Source of the DNA: an uncultured bacterium
GTDB taxonomy: Bacteria; Cyanobacteriota; Vampirovibrionia; Gastranaerophilales; Gastranaerophilaceae
NCBI GenBank assembly: GCA_900314375.1
Contig: OMVC01000045.1
Location: forward strand, 1 to 23,399
Direction: 5' to 3'
Length of the DNA: 23,399 bases
Shown: piece after piece, positions 1 through 7,985 of the stretch
Layout of the letters: every line of letters starts with the position of its first letter
How positions within the stretch are numbered: position 1 is the first letter of the stretch
The notes under the pieces: generated by a model
The model's input: the letters and a program-made list of their open reading frames with translations, nothing else
The model's database searches: none
What the model was told of the DNA's origin: nothing
Program-made: the position numbers and the translations under genes

Positions 1-23
1 TTGATACTCCTTGGCATTGATAT

Positions 24-59
24 AAAAAAGAAAGAGGTAAAAATGCCTCTTTCTTTTTT
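24..59 (-). terminator. Intrinsic terminator downstream of tRNA-Thr
   Basis: A perfect 14-bp inverted repeat (24-37 paired with 46-59) encloses an 8-nt loop. The stem has an A-run on one side and a T-run on the other, so it can act in both directions. On the minus strand it lies 5 nt past the tRNA 3' end and most likely ends the tRNA transcript. Confidence 0.85.
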
Positions 60-64
60 ACAAA

Positions 65-137
65 AGCCGATAGCGAGACTCGAACTCGCGACCTGCTCAT
101 TACGAATGAGCTGCTCTACCAACTGAGCCATATCGGC
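65..137 (-). tRNA. tRNA-Thr (anticodon CGT)
   Basis: The minus strand folds into a complete 73-nt cloverleaf. It has a 7-bp acceptor stem starting GCCGATA, a D arm GCTC/GAGC, and a 5-bp anticodon stem closing the loop TTCGTAA. The variable loop is 5 nt and the T arm is GCGAG-TTCGAGT-CTCGC. The anticodon CGT reads ACG threonine codons. The 3' CCA is not encoded (the bases after the discriminator T are TTTG), so CCA must be added enzymatically. ACG is a rare-type codon in AT-rich genomes, and this is the specialised isoacceptor for it. Confidence 0.96.
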
Positions 138-147
138 TTATATCTTT

Positions 148-176
148 AGTCTAACAAAACTATTTTATAGTGTCAA
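148..176 (-). promoter_or_regulatory. tRNA-Thr promoter
   Basis: On the minus strand a perfect -35 TTGACA (171-176) is followed by a 17-nt spacer and a TG-extended -10 TAGACT (148-153). The predicted start is about 4 nt before the mature tRNA 5' end, as is typical for single-tRNA units. Confidence 0.75.
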
Positions 177-264
177 TTTTATTTATAAAACTAATTATTT
201 AATTATTTTTACTGATGTCATAAGAACAAAAATAAAAAATAATTATTTATGAAAGGAGATTTTT

Positions 265-462
265 ATGAAAATAATTAGAATTATCGCCTATATTCTTGTT
301 ATTATCGGCGCTGTTAACTGGGGTTTAATCGGATTTTTTAATTTCGATTTAGTTGCCGCAATCTTTGGTGAAATGTCTTTATTGGCAAGAATTGTTTATG
401 CCCTTGTAGGAATTAGCGGTTTATTGTTATTGTTAACATACAGAGATGTGTATTATGACTAA
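265..462 (+). CDS. DUF378 family small membrane protein
   Basis: A 65-residue protein made almost entirely of two hydrophobic helices (about residues 5-27 and 38-58) joined by a short loop. The N-terminal run IIAYILVIIGAVNWGLIGFF, followed by NFDLVAAIFG, is the hallmark of DUF378 (the Bacillus YuzA type), whose function is unknown. An excellent ribosome site (AAAGGAGA at 252-259) fixes the ATG. The gene is convergent with dxr and the two stop codons overlap by a few bases (459-462), so neither gene has its own terminator between them. The family identification is fairly secure. The cellular role cannot be stated beyond inner-membrane localisation. Confidence 0.85.
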   Translation: MKIIRIIAYILVIIGAVNWGLIGFFNFDLVAAIFGEMSLLARIVYALVGISGLLLLLTYRDVYYD

Positions 463-1604
463 TGATAAGTTTTTATTATTTCTTTTGTTTTAATTCTTAC
501 TTCTCTGTCAATCTCAAAAATTTCGTCAATTGTAGGATGTGCAGTCTTTATATGCTTTTCAAAAATTTGTGATGTTATTTTGTATATATCAAATAATTTA
601 ATTTTTCCGTCAAGAAAAGCCAAGACTGCCTCCTCATTTGCAGCATTTAAGCATACTGTTGCACTTCCGCCAATTTTACCCGCATTATATGCGAGTCCTA
701 AAGTCGGAAATTTTTGATAATCAGGCTTTTCAAAATCCAAATGTGCAATATCGGAAAAGCTGAAACTTTTTGATTTTATTCCTTCAAATCTTTGCGGATA
801 GCAGATTGCATACTGAATAGGTATGTGCATACTCGGAATTCCCAATTGTGCAATGATACTACCGTCTTTATACTCAATTGCAGAATGTACAATACTTTGA
901 GGATGAATAACTACATCAATATTTTCATAATCCATAGCAAACAAATGATGAGCTTCAATAACTTCCAAGCCTTTATTCATGAGTGTTGCACTGTCTATGG
1001 TAATTTTTTTACCCATATTCCATCTCGGATGTGAAAGAGCCTGTTCAACAGTCGCAGATTGCATATCTTGAATACTTTTTCTTAAAAACGGGCCTCCGCT
1101 TGCGGTTATAATAAGCTTATCGACATCTTCCCCGTTTTTTATACACTGATGGATTGCACAATGTTCACTATCAACAGGAATTATCTTGACCCCTTTTTCC
1201 TTTGCCCTTTGCATAACAATATCGCCTGCCATAACAAGCGTTTCTTTATTTGCAAGTGCAATATCAATACCGTTTTCAATAGCGGTTAATGTCGGTTTTA
1301 ACCCTATTTTCCCCGATACCGCAACAAGAATTATATCGTTTTCTTTATCTGCACAAATTTCATTTAACCCGTCAGAACCAAACAAAACTTTTGTCCCGCA
1401 TAATGTTTTTTCTTTGAATGTTTCATCCCCGATACAAACGAATTTCGGTTTAAATTTTTTTATTTGAGTTTTTAAAAGTTCGATATTTTTTCCTGCAGAA
1501 AGCGCGATTATTTCAAACTTATCCTGAAGTTTTTCAATAACTTCAAGCGCTTGCGTTCCAATCGAACCCGTTGAACCTAAAATACTTATCTTTCTTCTTT
1601 CCAT
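459..1604 (-). CDS. dxr: 1-deoxy-D-xylulose 5-phosphate reductoisomerase
   Basis: This enzyme converts 1-deoxyxylulose 5-phosphate to 2-C-methylerythritol 4-phosphate with NADPH, the first committed step of the MEP isoprenoid pathway in the cytosol. At 381 aa it has the usual family length. Visible motifs are the N-terminal dinucleotide loop GSTGSIGTQALEVI (residues 10-23), NKETLVMAG (119-127), the metal-binding segment VDSEHCAIHQCI with D145 and E147, ASGGPF (168-173), SHPRWNMG (191-198) and NKGLEVIEAHHLF with E214 and E217. It lies 31 nt downstream of the histidine kinase and is co-directional. It also has its own TG-extended TATAAT ending 6 nt before the ATG and no Shine-Dalgarno, so it may be read from a leaderless transcript. 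The usual partner rseP is not adjacent. Identification is secure. Confidence 0.97.
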   Translation of the reverse strand: MERRKISILGSTGSIGTQALEVIEKLQDKFEIIALSAGKNIELLKTQIKKFKPKFVCIGDETFKEKTLCGTKVLFGSDGLNEICADKENDIILVAVSGKIGLKPTLTAIENGIDIALANKETLVMAGDIVMQRAKEKGVKIIPVDSEHCAIHQCIKNGEDVDKLIITASGGPFLRKSIQDMQSATVEQALSHPRWNMGKKITIDSATLMNKGLEVIEAHHLFAMDYENIDVVIHPQSIVHSAIEYKDGSIIAQLGIPSMHIPIQYAICYPQRFEGIKSKSFSFSDIAHLDFEKPDYQKFPTLGLAYNAGKIGGSATVCLNAANEEAVLAFLDGKIKLFDIYKITSQIFEKHIKTAHPTIDEIFEIDREVRIKTKEIIKTYH

Positions 1605-1610
1605 AAAAAA

Positions 1611-1619
1611 ATTATACCA
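1611..1619 (-). promoter_or_regulatory. Extended -10 promoter of dxr (predicted leaderless)
   Basis: On the minus strand TGGTATAAT is a perfect extended -10. It ends exactly 6 nt (all T) before the dxr ATG at 1604, so the predicted transcription start falls on the A of the ATG. The -35 region is weak and overlaps the stop codon of the upstream kinase gene. No purine-rich ribosome site is present. Confidence 0.65.
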
Positions 1620-1635
1620 CGAGCCAAAGCAAACA

Positions 1636-3357
1636 TTAAACCAATTCTTTTTGGAGAACTTTTGCCTGTATGGTTTCTTTTACTATCGGAATTGCAAAAT
1701 GGAAATTTGAACCTTTTTCTTCAACACTATCGCACCAAATAGCACCTTTATGCGCTTTAATGAACTGTTTTGCAATTGGCAAACCTAAACCTGTTCCGCC
1801 AACTTTACGGGTCAGAGAATTTTCTATTTGAGTAAACATATCAAACACACGAACAAGGTTTTCAGGCTTTATACCGATTCCTTCATCAATAACGCTGACA
1901 ACAATATAATCACCATTTAATGTTTTTAATTCTTTATCAAAATAGTTGTCTGTAGAAACTATGTCTGAAGCATTTTTCAATTCGGATTTTATTGTAATAT
2001 GTTTACCGCAAGGGGTAAATTTTATTGCATTTGAAACAAGATTTGTCAATATTTGTTCCAATCTTTGTGAATCAGCATAAATATCAGGCAAATCCGGTTG
2101 TTCAACTGCTTCAAAAATTATTTCATGTTCTCTTGCAACACTGTCAAAATTATTTTTAACATTCTCAATTACAGAATGTATGTTCATAGTTTTATAGTTA
2201 AATACCATTTTTCCGGCTTCTATTTTATTTATATCAAGAATATCATTCGTAATATGAGTCAATTTATCAACATTTCGTTTTGCCATGTCAATAAATTCTA
2301 TCGCTTTTGATGACATTTCACCACATCTGCCGCCGGATAAAATAGAAAGAGCATTTTTTATAGGTGTCAACGGTGTTCTCAATTCGTGCGAAACAATTGA
2401 AATAAAATCAGATTTTATTTGTTCCAATTTTTTAAGCTCGTTATTTTTTTCGCTGATTTTATTGTATAAACAAGCACTTTTTAGCGGCAATGAAACCTGT
2501 CTTATTATTGTTTGGAAGTATGCAGCATCATCGGTTGTAAGCGGTTTATTCTTAAAAATTTCAATACAGCCAAAAAACTGTTCCCCCAAATCAATTGGGG
2601 CAAATAAATTATCGTATTCAAAAATTGTAAACGGATGTTTTTCATTTGGATTTTTTACTTTTTTTATTACTTTTAAGTTCTTTTCATCTGTTTCATAAGG
2701 CACATCCTTATTTTCAAAAATCGATTTATAATTTGAAACAGCACGCGCTTTCAAAGCACCAATCAATTCTTCAGACACATCATATAAGGAATTTATAATA
2801 AGCACAGGCTCATTTTCAAATTCGAAAGATAATATGTAACTCAAATCATAACTTAACGAGCGATCAAGCCCTTCTGACATATAAGTCAATAATTCTTTTA
2901 TATCAAGTGTTCCTGCGAATTGAGAACTCGTATTATATAAAACATTTAATCTGTATAAACTCTCTGCCATATCACTGTTGCGAACGGATAGTCGGTCAAT
3001 ATTTTCTTTTGTTTTTAATGCGGAATTTACAGTTAAATATATAAGATTATCACTATATGATTTTAAAATATACGAATTGACGGACTTAGATATTTCCTCA
3101 TTAATATCTTCATCATCTGTAAGTAGAAATATAACTGCATTTTCAAGTCTGGCTTTTACCTTTTTTAGAACTAAAGCAAGATTTTGAAAAGATATATTCA
3201 CATCAAAAATAAAAGCATCTATTGGGGCTATTTCAATTTTGTCAAAAAGTGCTGTTTCTGTAGAGCAATCTGCAAAAGTATGATATTTATTATCAAAAAG
3301 TTTTTTATACTTTTTAATAATTTCACTATCTTCTGATACCAGTAATATATTCCCCAT
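1636..3357 (-). CDS. Hybrid sensor histidine kinase (REC-GAF-HisKA-HATPase)
   Basis: A 573-aa soluble two-component kinase with no membrane segment. Residues 1-115 resemble a response-regulator receiver. There is an acidic E9/D10 near the end of the first strand, a candidate phospho-acceptor D52 in AFIFDVNI, T80 and K99 in YILKSY, so it may accept or relay phosphate. Residues about 130-300 look like a GAF-type sensory domain. HisKA follows with the H-box FISIVSHELRTPLTP (H324), then the N-box LEQILTNLVSNAIKFTP (N443), the G1 box DEGIGI (491-496) and the G2 box GGTGLGLPIAK (520-530). The signal sensed is unknown and no separate response regulator lies in the window. It is transcribed first, ahead of dxr. 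No Shine-Dalgarno precedes the ATG; a -10 box lies 6 nt upstream. Confidence 0.9.
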   Translation of the reverse strand: MGNILLVSEDSEIIKKYKKLFDNKYHTFADCSTETALFDKIEIAPIDAFIFDVNISFQNLALVLKKVKARLENAVIFLLTDDEDINEEISKSVNSYILKSYSDNLIYLTVNSALKTKENIDRLSVRNSDMAESLYRLNVLYNTSSQFAGTLDIKELLTYMSEGLDRSLSYDLSYILSFEFENEPVLIINSLYDVSEELIGALKARAVSNYKSIFENKDVPYETDEKNLKVIKKVKNPNEKHPFTIFEYDNLFAPIDLGEQFFGCIEIFKNKPLTTDDAAYFQTIIRQVSLPLKSACLYNKISEKNNELKKLEQIKSDFISIVSHELRTPLTPIKNALSILSGGRCGEMSSKAIEFIDMAKRNVDKLTHITNDILDINKIEAGKMVFNYKTMNIHSVIENVKNNFDSVAREHEIIFEAVEQPDLPDIYADSQRLEQILTNLVSNAIKFTPCGKHITIKSELKNASDIVSTDNYFDKELKTLNGDYIVVSVIDEGIGIKPENLVRVFDMFTQIENSLTRKVGGTGLGLPIAKQFIKAHKGAIWCDSVEEKGSNFHFAIPIVKETIQAKVLQKELV

Positions 3358-3363
3358 AAGTAT

Positions 3364-3391
3364 ATTGTAAACGGACTATATTATTTGGCAA
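3364..3391 (-). promoter_or_regulatory. Promoter of the histidine kinase gene (predicted leaderless)
   Basis: On the minus strand -35 TTGCCA (3386-3391), a 16-nt spacer and -10 TACAAT (3364-3369) are followed by 6 nt and then the ATG at 3357. The predicted start coincides with the start codon. No ribosome site is present. Confidence 0.65.
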
Positions 3392-3483
3392 GTTATTAAA
3401 ATTTTTTAAAAACCATCAAAACAAATACAATAGCGCTGGAAATGATATTAGCAAAAATTATTTTGTCAGGATTTATAAAATAT

Positions 3484-3789
3484 ATGAAAATAAATAACAA
3501 CATATCATTTGGGCAAAAAATCCCGACAGAACCTCTATTAAAACGAGCATTAAATATTAATTCATACAGTGATGCAAAAGAAGTTTATTGTTCTGTCAGC
3601 ACAAAATTTCCGGGACATCAGGGGTATAATAAAAAAGCATTAGAAATAGTTGAACAAGCAGAGCAAAAAAATCCATTTTTTGCTGATTTAATAAAAAAAT
3701 TGAAATCTCTTTCATCAAAAGAAGAACAATTACTGGAAATTAAAAATCTAAAAAAAGAATTGGGCGAAAATATAGATATAACTCTATAA
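3484..3789 (+). CDS. Orphan small protein with N-terminal FG motif
   Basis: I do not recognise a domain. From the ATG at 3484 it encodes 101 aa beginning MKINNNISFGQKIP. The remainder is Lys/Glu-rich and looks helical (residues about 50-95, for example EEQLLEIKNLKKELGE). An upstream in-frame ATG at 3442 would add 14 hydrophobic residues. I prefer 3484 because the Asn-rich FG start recurs in two other orphans here, but neither start has a convincing Shine-Dalgarno. It is divergent from the kinase gene and convergent with the SIMPL gene, and its last codons overlap that gene's terminator. It is probably lineage-specific. Confidence 0.6.
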   Translation: MKINNNISFGQKIPTEPLLKRALNINSYSDAKEVYCSVSTKFPGHQGYNKKALEIVEQAEQKNPFFADLIKKLKSLSSKEEQLLEIKNLKKELGENIDITL

Positions 3790-3802
3790 TTTCTCGCCCA
3801 AT
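3751..3802 (-). terminator. Terminator of the SIMPL gene, embedded in the opposing CDS
   Basis: An inverted repeat pairs 3759-3767 with 3794-3802 (ATTGGGCGA/TCGCCCAAT), with an inner TATAG/CTATA extension and a small bulge. On the minus strand it is followed by a T-rich tail (positions 3758-3751). It lies 24 nt past the SIMPL stop and overlaps the 3' codons of the plus-strand orphan. Confidence 0.75.
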
Positions 3803-3825
3803 AAATATTATGTATATTTTTATTT

Positions 3826-4551
3826 CTATTTTACTCTAAATGTTACATTAGCAACGGATGTTACTTTTTTTCTAATTGAAGTTGTGTCGCTCAAACCTGA
3901 ATCAGAAACATTGTTTGAATCTTCCGGAGTGATTTGGAAAACACCCATCTGAACTGATTGGATTTTTCCGACACGGTTATGTGTAGCTTTCAACATTGCA
4001 GTTGCTCTTTGTTTTGCATCTTTTGAAGCTTTTTCCAGCATTTCAACTTTCAAATCAGAAAGTTTTGAATAGAAATAAGAAGGTTCATATCCACTGATAT
4101 TGACTCCTTGTTCTGTCAGAATATTAATATCTGTTGAAACTTTTTTAATTTTATTAACATCATCAGATTTTACAGAGAATTTTTGGCTTGCATTAAACCC
4201 TATTACGTTGTCTGTTGAATTTCCGTTTGATGTGTATTGGTAAATATTGTACCCGTTAATATATTTTTCCTCAATTTCATTATCTTTAAACCCTTGTTCT
4301 TTTAAATATTTAATAACAATCGGTTTTTGTTTTCTGATAATTCCGTACGCATTTGCTCTTGATGTTCCTCTTGCTTCCACTTCAAATTCGTATGAACCTC
4401 TGTCAGAAGTAACTATTTGAGAATTTGACCCTGTAACTGTGATTACATCACGAGATAATTTTGATGCAACAATTGATGTTGCACAGATACCACCTATTGC
4501 AAGAACTAAACCCAATAATAAAATTTGAAATTTTTCGATTTTTTCTAACAT
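3826..4551 (-). CDS. SIMPL-domain (DUF541) membrane-anchored protein
   Basis: A 241-aa protein with one N-terminal transmembrane anchor (about residues 8-30) and an extracytoplasmic SIMPL/DUF541 domain. Supporting features are the early strand VITVTGSNSQIVTSDRGSYEFEVEA, a central helix EYSK-like segment with the ITEQGVNISGYEPSYFYSKL region, the helix EMLEKASKDAKQRATAMLKA, and the terminal strand VTSVANVTFRVK. The family includes BP26 and YggE-type proteins linked to oxidative or envelope stress; the molecular function is not established. I start at the ATG at 4551 because GAGGGA (4558-4563) sits at ideal distance. An in-frame TTG 18 nt upstream would place that ribosome site inside the gene. 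It is a single-gene unit with a terminator immediately downstream. Confidence 0.8.
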   Translation of the reverse strand: MLEKIEKFQILLLGLVLAIGGICATSIVASKLSRDVITVTGSNSQIVTSDRGSYEFEVEARGTSRANAYGIIRKQKPIVIKYLKEQGFKDNEIEEKYINGYNIYQYTSNGNSTDNVIGFNASQKFSVKSDDVNKIKKVSTDINILTEQGVNISGYEPSYFYSKLSDLKVEMLEKASKDAKQRATAMLKATHNRVGKIQSVQMGVFQITPEDSNNVSDSGLSDTTSIRKKVTSVANVTFRVK

Positions 4552-4636
4552 TTCTATTCCCTCTTTCAAATATCATTTTACACATAACAATAATAGATTA
4601 AAAATTATTAAAATCAATATTTATATAAAAAAATAT

Positions 4637-4664
4637 TTTACAAAAAATTATTTTGAATTAGAAT
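4637..4664 (+). promoter_or_regulatory. Promoter of the exported M48-like gene
   Basis: TTTACA (4637-4642), a 16-nt spacer and TAGAAT (4659-4664). This gives a leader of about 30 nt that contains the strong ribosome site AGGAAAGGAG before the ATG at 4701. Confidence 0.55.
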
Positions 4665-4700
4665 GTAAATTGTGGATTTTAGGAAAGGAGAAAAGGAATA

Positions 4701-5510
4701 ATGAAGAAAGTTTTATTAACTTTATTTGCATTTGTTATGGTAACAGTTCCTAGTTTTGCTTATGATGCAGCATCAAGAGTTCAACCTATCGGCACACAAT
4801 TATTGACCAAAAACGGCATATCAGCAACAAATGTAAAATTTATGGTAGTATCTGATACACCGAACAATTCAAACTTTATTACAACAAAGGTTATTAATGT
4901 TTCCAGTGCCGAGTTAGCATTTGCAGGAAACGACAATGAAGTAGCTGCTGTTGTAGCAACCGAAATAGGACATTTAGTATATGGTCATGCTTCAAAAGCA
5001 AAAGTTATGACATTACTGCAATCAACCTCAACACCGACTTCAAATGATGCAACAAGTGAAATGATACAAACATTCTCTCAAAACTATAAAACAACAAAAC
5101 AAGATAAAGAAGCAGATTTAGTTGCGGTTAATTTAATGGTAAATGCAGGCTATAATCCTTTAGCCTTGATTGTTGTTTTAACAAAACAAACAGGAACATA
5201 TTGGGATACAATCATAGGTCGTCCTGCAAATGCAGAAAAAGCTTTGAACGTATATGATTATATCGCTTATGTTTATCCTGAAAAATTAAAAGTTGGATAC
5301 GGATGTAATGAATACAGAAACTTTGTCGCTTATGCGCAACCGATTACCGAATTGAGAAATGCAAGCAAAAAACTTGTAAAAAGACACAATAAAACATATT
5401 CAAAAGCAAAAACAAATACTTTAAAGAAAATCGCTCAATTCAAAACAAGAGGCGGCGTAAGCGGATGGGACGCTGTTTATGGTTTGCTAAATACAACAAC
5501 TCAACCGTAA
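4701..5510 (+). CDS. Exported M48-like metalloprotease homologue lacking the first zinc His
   Basis: A 269-aa protein with a clear signal peptide (MKKVLLTLFAFVMVTVPSFA, cleavage after A20). Its layout follows M48/Oma1-type peptidases: SSAELAFAGNDNEVAAVVATEIGHLVYGH at 68-96, then DKEADLVAVNLMVNAGYNPLA at 135-155, where E137 matches the third zinc ligand. The catalytic signature HEIGH is TEIGH here (T87, codon ACC), so one of two motif histidines is absent while E88 and H91 remain. It may be a pseudoenzyme or bind metal differently. The C-terminal 70 residues are basic (KKLVKRHNKTYSKAKTNTLKK). Strong ribosome site, own promoter, own terminator. Fold assignment is likely; activity is doubtful. 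Confidence 0.75.
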   Translation: MKKVLLTLFAFVMVTVPSFAYDAASRVQPIGTQLLTKNGISATNVKFMVVSDTPNNSNFITTKVINVSSAELAFAGNDNEVAAVVATEIGHLVYGHASKAKVMTLLQSTSTPTSNDATSEMIQTFSQNYKTTKQDKEADLVAVNLMVNAGYNPLALIVVLTKQTGTYWDTIIGRPANAEKALNVYDYIAYVYPEKLKVGYGCNEYRNFVAYAQPITELRNASKKLVKRHNKTYSKAKTNTLKKIAQFKTRGGVSGWDAVYGLLNTTTQP

Positions 5511-5528
5511 TGAATTAAAATACATTAT

Positions 5529-5565
5529 AAAAACCATGGCATTTATTGATGCCATGGTTTTTTGC
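5529..5565 (+). terminator. Intrinsic terminator after the M48-like gene
   Basis: A 14-bp stem (5529-5542 with 5549-5562, core CCATGGCAT/ATGCCATGG) with a 6-nt loop and a T-run. The T-run merges into the -35 element of mutS2. Confidence 0.9.
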
Positions 5566-5590
5566 ATTATAAACACCTTTGTAATACAAT
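5562..5590 (+). promoter_or_regulatory. Promoter of mutS2 (predicted leaderless)
   Basis: -35 TTGCAT (5562-5567), a 17-nt spacer and -10 TACAAT (5585-5590), then 7 nt to the ATG at 5598. No Shine-Dalgarno is present. The -35 begins in the T-run of the preceding terminator. Confidence 0.65.
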
Positions 5591-5597
5591 TCTTGCT

Positions 5598-7967
5598 ATG
5601 AATATTGCGCAAAAAACATTATCTACACTTGAATTTGATAAGATTAAAGAAGAATTGTCAAAATTTGCAAAATTTGAACAAAGTAAAAAACTTTGTTTGA
5701 TTTTAAACCCCTATGAATCAATCGAAAAAATAAAATCAGAAATTGAATTAACCCGCGAGGCCAAGAAAATTCTTGATATGGCAAAAGAAACTCCGACGGA
5801 TTTTATTGCTGATGTTTCAAAAATCCAATCAAATGCAGCTGTTTCATATCTTGAAGAAGAAGAATTGATTGATTTGGCTAAAACTTTGCGTTCATCAAGA
5901 CTTTTGAAAAGATTTATCCTCGACAATTCCGAAGAAAATTATTTATTAAACGAATTGGCGCAAAAACTTATCTCTGACAAAGAAACCGAAGACAAAATTT
6001 TTGAGGTTTTTGATGAAAATTTAAGAATTAAACAAAATGCGACCCCTGAACTTAAAGGGTTATATTCATCTTTGCGTGATACGGAACAGAATTTACGAGA
6101 TACGGTTAATTCGTTATTAAACAGTTCTAACTTTTCAAAATATTTGCAAGACAACATATATACAGAACGCGACGGACGTATAGTTTTTCAGGTTATTGCA
6201 TCAAACAAAACCAAAATCCCAGGAATTATTCATGACGTTTCAGCTTCTGCAAAGACTTTTTATATTGAGCCTGCTCAAATTGTTCCTTTGAATAATAAAA
6301 TCCGCGAAGTCAAAGCAAAAATACATCAGGAATGTATAAAAATTCTTGTCGGTCTAACCGATTTGATAAAAGTTCACCTAAAAGATTTGCTGCTATCAGA
6401 AAAAGTTATGGCACAGATAGATTTTCATTTTACCAAAGGGAGATATGCCGTCAAAATAAACGCTATTGAACCCGAAATAACCGAAGAAAAAAATATATAT
6501 TTTGAAAATATGAAACACCCTTTGCTGATAGCAAAAGAAATTGAAGTTGTAGCAAACAATTTTGAAATCGGAAAGGATTATAATTCACTCATCATAACAG
6601 GTTCAAATACAGGCGGAAAAACAGTAACCCTCAAAACAATCGGTTTATTTTTATTGATGGCAAAATCAGGAATGTTTCTACCTTGCACCTATGCAAAATT
6701 ATATCCGTACAAAAATGTTTTTGCAGATATCGGGGATTCTCAGAGTATATTGGAAAGTCTTTCTACATTTTCTTCCCACATGACAAATATTATTGAGATT
6801 TTGCAAAAATGCGATGATGATACTTTTGTCTTGTTAGATGAAATTTGTGCAGGTACTGACCCTGTTGAAGGTGCGGTATTAGCGCAAGGGATTTTAAAGA
6901 AACTTGCCGATAAAAACGTAACAAGTGTAATTACAACGCACTACGGCGAATTAAAAGCTCTGGAATATTCAAATCCGTATTTTAAAAATGCCTCTGTTGA
7001 GTTTAATACAGAGACTCTCAAGCCGACATACAAATTGCTAATCGGTATTCCGGGGTTAAGTAATGCAATTTCGATTGCTTCGAATTTGGGATTGGATAAA
7101 GATATCGTAGAAAGTGTAAAAAATATTCTAATAACTCAAAAAGATCCGAGCGTCGCGGTTGTTGAAAAATTACAACAAACCCATCAAAAACTTTCACAAA
7201 ATCTTGAACAAGCTCAAGAACTCAAAGAAACCTCTCTATCTATAAAAAAAGAATACGAAGAAAACTTAAATCAAGTAAAAAAAGATAAGAAAAAAACTTT
7301 AAAAAATATAAAAAACAAATTTGATTCCGAAATAATGGAAGCACGTGCGCAAATAAAAGAAATTCTTGATGAATTACGCAAAGAAAAATCCGAAAAAATC
7401 GCACGTCGTGCATATTCAAGAATTGCAAAAATTGAACAAGGTTTCAGAAACGACATTGATGATGCAACAGACAAACAAAAATATATCGAAATAGATTGGA
7501 CAAAAGTTGTAAAAGGTGATGTGGTAATGCTAAAAGACCTTCATCAAAAAGTTACGGTTGTTACTTTGCCTGATAAGAATAAAAAATTAACGGTAGATAT
7601 GGGCAGTATGAAAATGCAGGTTAAACAAGATGAACTTGCAGTTTTGGACGAAAATTACAAAGAACCGACAAAAGCAAAAATCCCCGGGACATCATTTAAG
7701 AGTTTTGAATTGAAAAAGTATTCGCTTTCCCAAACATTGGATTTGCGCGGATACAGGGTTGAAGAAGCATTAGATGAAGTTGAAGATTATCTTGATAAGG
7801 CTAGTTTGGCAAATTTAACTCCTGTATATATAATTCACGGGCATGGAACCGGCGCATTGAAACAAGCAGTCAGAGATTTTCTTAAAACTTCGCCTTATGT
7901 TGCAAAATTCCGTGTGGGCGGCGAATCAGAAGGCGGCGACGGCGTCAGCGTGGTTGATATTAAGTAG
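5598..7967 (+). CDS. mutS2: Endonuclease MutS2
   Basis: A 789-aa MutS family ATPase with a C-terminal Smr nuclease domain. In other bacteria it acts on branched DNA and suppresses recombination, and it has also been linked to rescue of collided ribosomes. The N-terminal region (1-320) holds the clamp and lever helices. Walker A GSNTGGKT lies near residue 335, and Walker B TFVLLDEICAGTDP near 411. A long charged coiled coil spans about 515-620. Smr motifs LDLRG (about 714) and HGHGTG near 752 close the protein. The start at 5598 gives the canonical beginning MNIAQKTLSTLEFDKI. Extending upstream would run translation through the preceding terminator. No ribosome site is visible; a -10 sits 7 nt upstream. 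No hairpin terminator follows; a pyrimidine-rich tract does. Confidence 0.95.
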   Translation: MNIAQKTLSTLEFDKIKEELSKFAKFEQSKKLCLILNPYESIEKIKSEIELTREAKKILDMAKETPTDFIADVSKIQSNAAVSYLEEEELIDLAKTLRSSRLLKRFILDNSEENYLLNELAQKLISDKETEDKIFEVFDENLRIKQNATPELKGLYSSLRDTEQNLRDTVNSLLNSSNFSKYLQDNIYTERDGRIVFQVIASNKTKIPGIIHDVSASAKTFYIEPAQIVPLNNKIREVKAKIHQECIKILVGLTDLIKVHLKDLLLSEKVMAQIDFHFTKGRYAVKINAIEPEITEEKNIYFENMKHPLLIAKEIEVVANNFEIGKDYNSLIITGSNTGGKTVTLKTIGLFLLMAKSGMFLPCTYAKLYPYKNVFADIGDSQSILESLSTFSSHMTNIIEILQKCDDDTFVLLDEICAGTDPVEGAVLAQGILKKLADKNVTSVITTHYGELKALEYSNPYFKNASVEFNTETLKPTYKLLIGIPGLSNAISIASNLGLDKDIVESVKNILITQKDPSVAVVEKLQQTHQKLSQNLEQAQELKETSLSIKKEYEENLNQVKKDKKKTLKNIKNKFDSEIMEARAQIKEILDELRKEKSEKIARRAYSRIAKIEQGFRNDIDDATDKQKYIEIDWTKVVKGDVVMLKDLHQKVTVVTLPDKNKKLTVDMGSMKMQVKQDELAVLDENYKEPTKAKIPGTSFKSFELKKYSLSQTLDLRGYRVEEALDEVEDYLDKASLANLTPVYIIHGHGTGALKQAVRDFLKTSPYVAKFRVGGESEGGDGVSVVDIK

Positions 7968-7985
7968 TTATTTGATAATATTATG

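Noticed and set aside
792..1467. Plus-strand frames opposite dxr
   Set aside because: They are antisense shadows of a well-conserved gene, without ribosome sites or recognisable protein features.
4552..4569. TTG start for the SIMPL gene
   Set aside because: The good GAGGGA ribosome site would fall inside the coding sequence. The ATG at 4551 is at the right distance.
5562..5597. Upstream start for mutS2
   Set aside because: The extension begins in the terminator T-run and lacks a ribosome site. The family N-terminus begins at the ATG at 5598.
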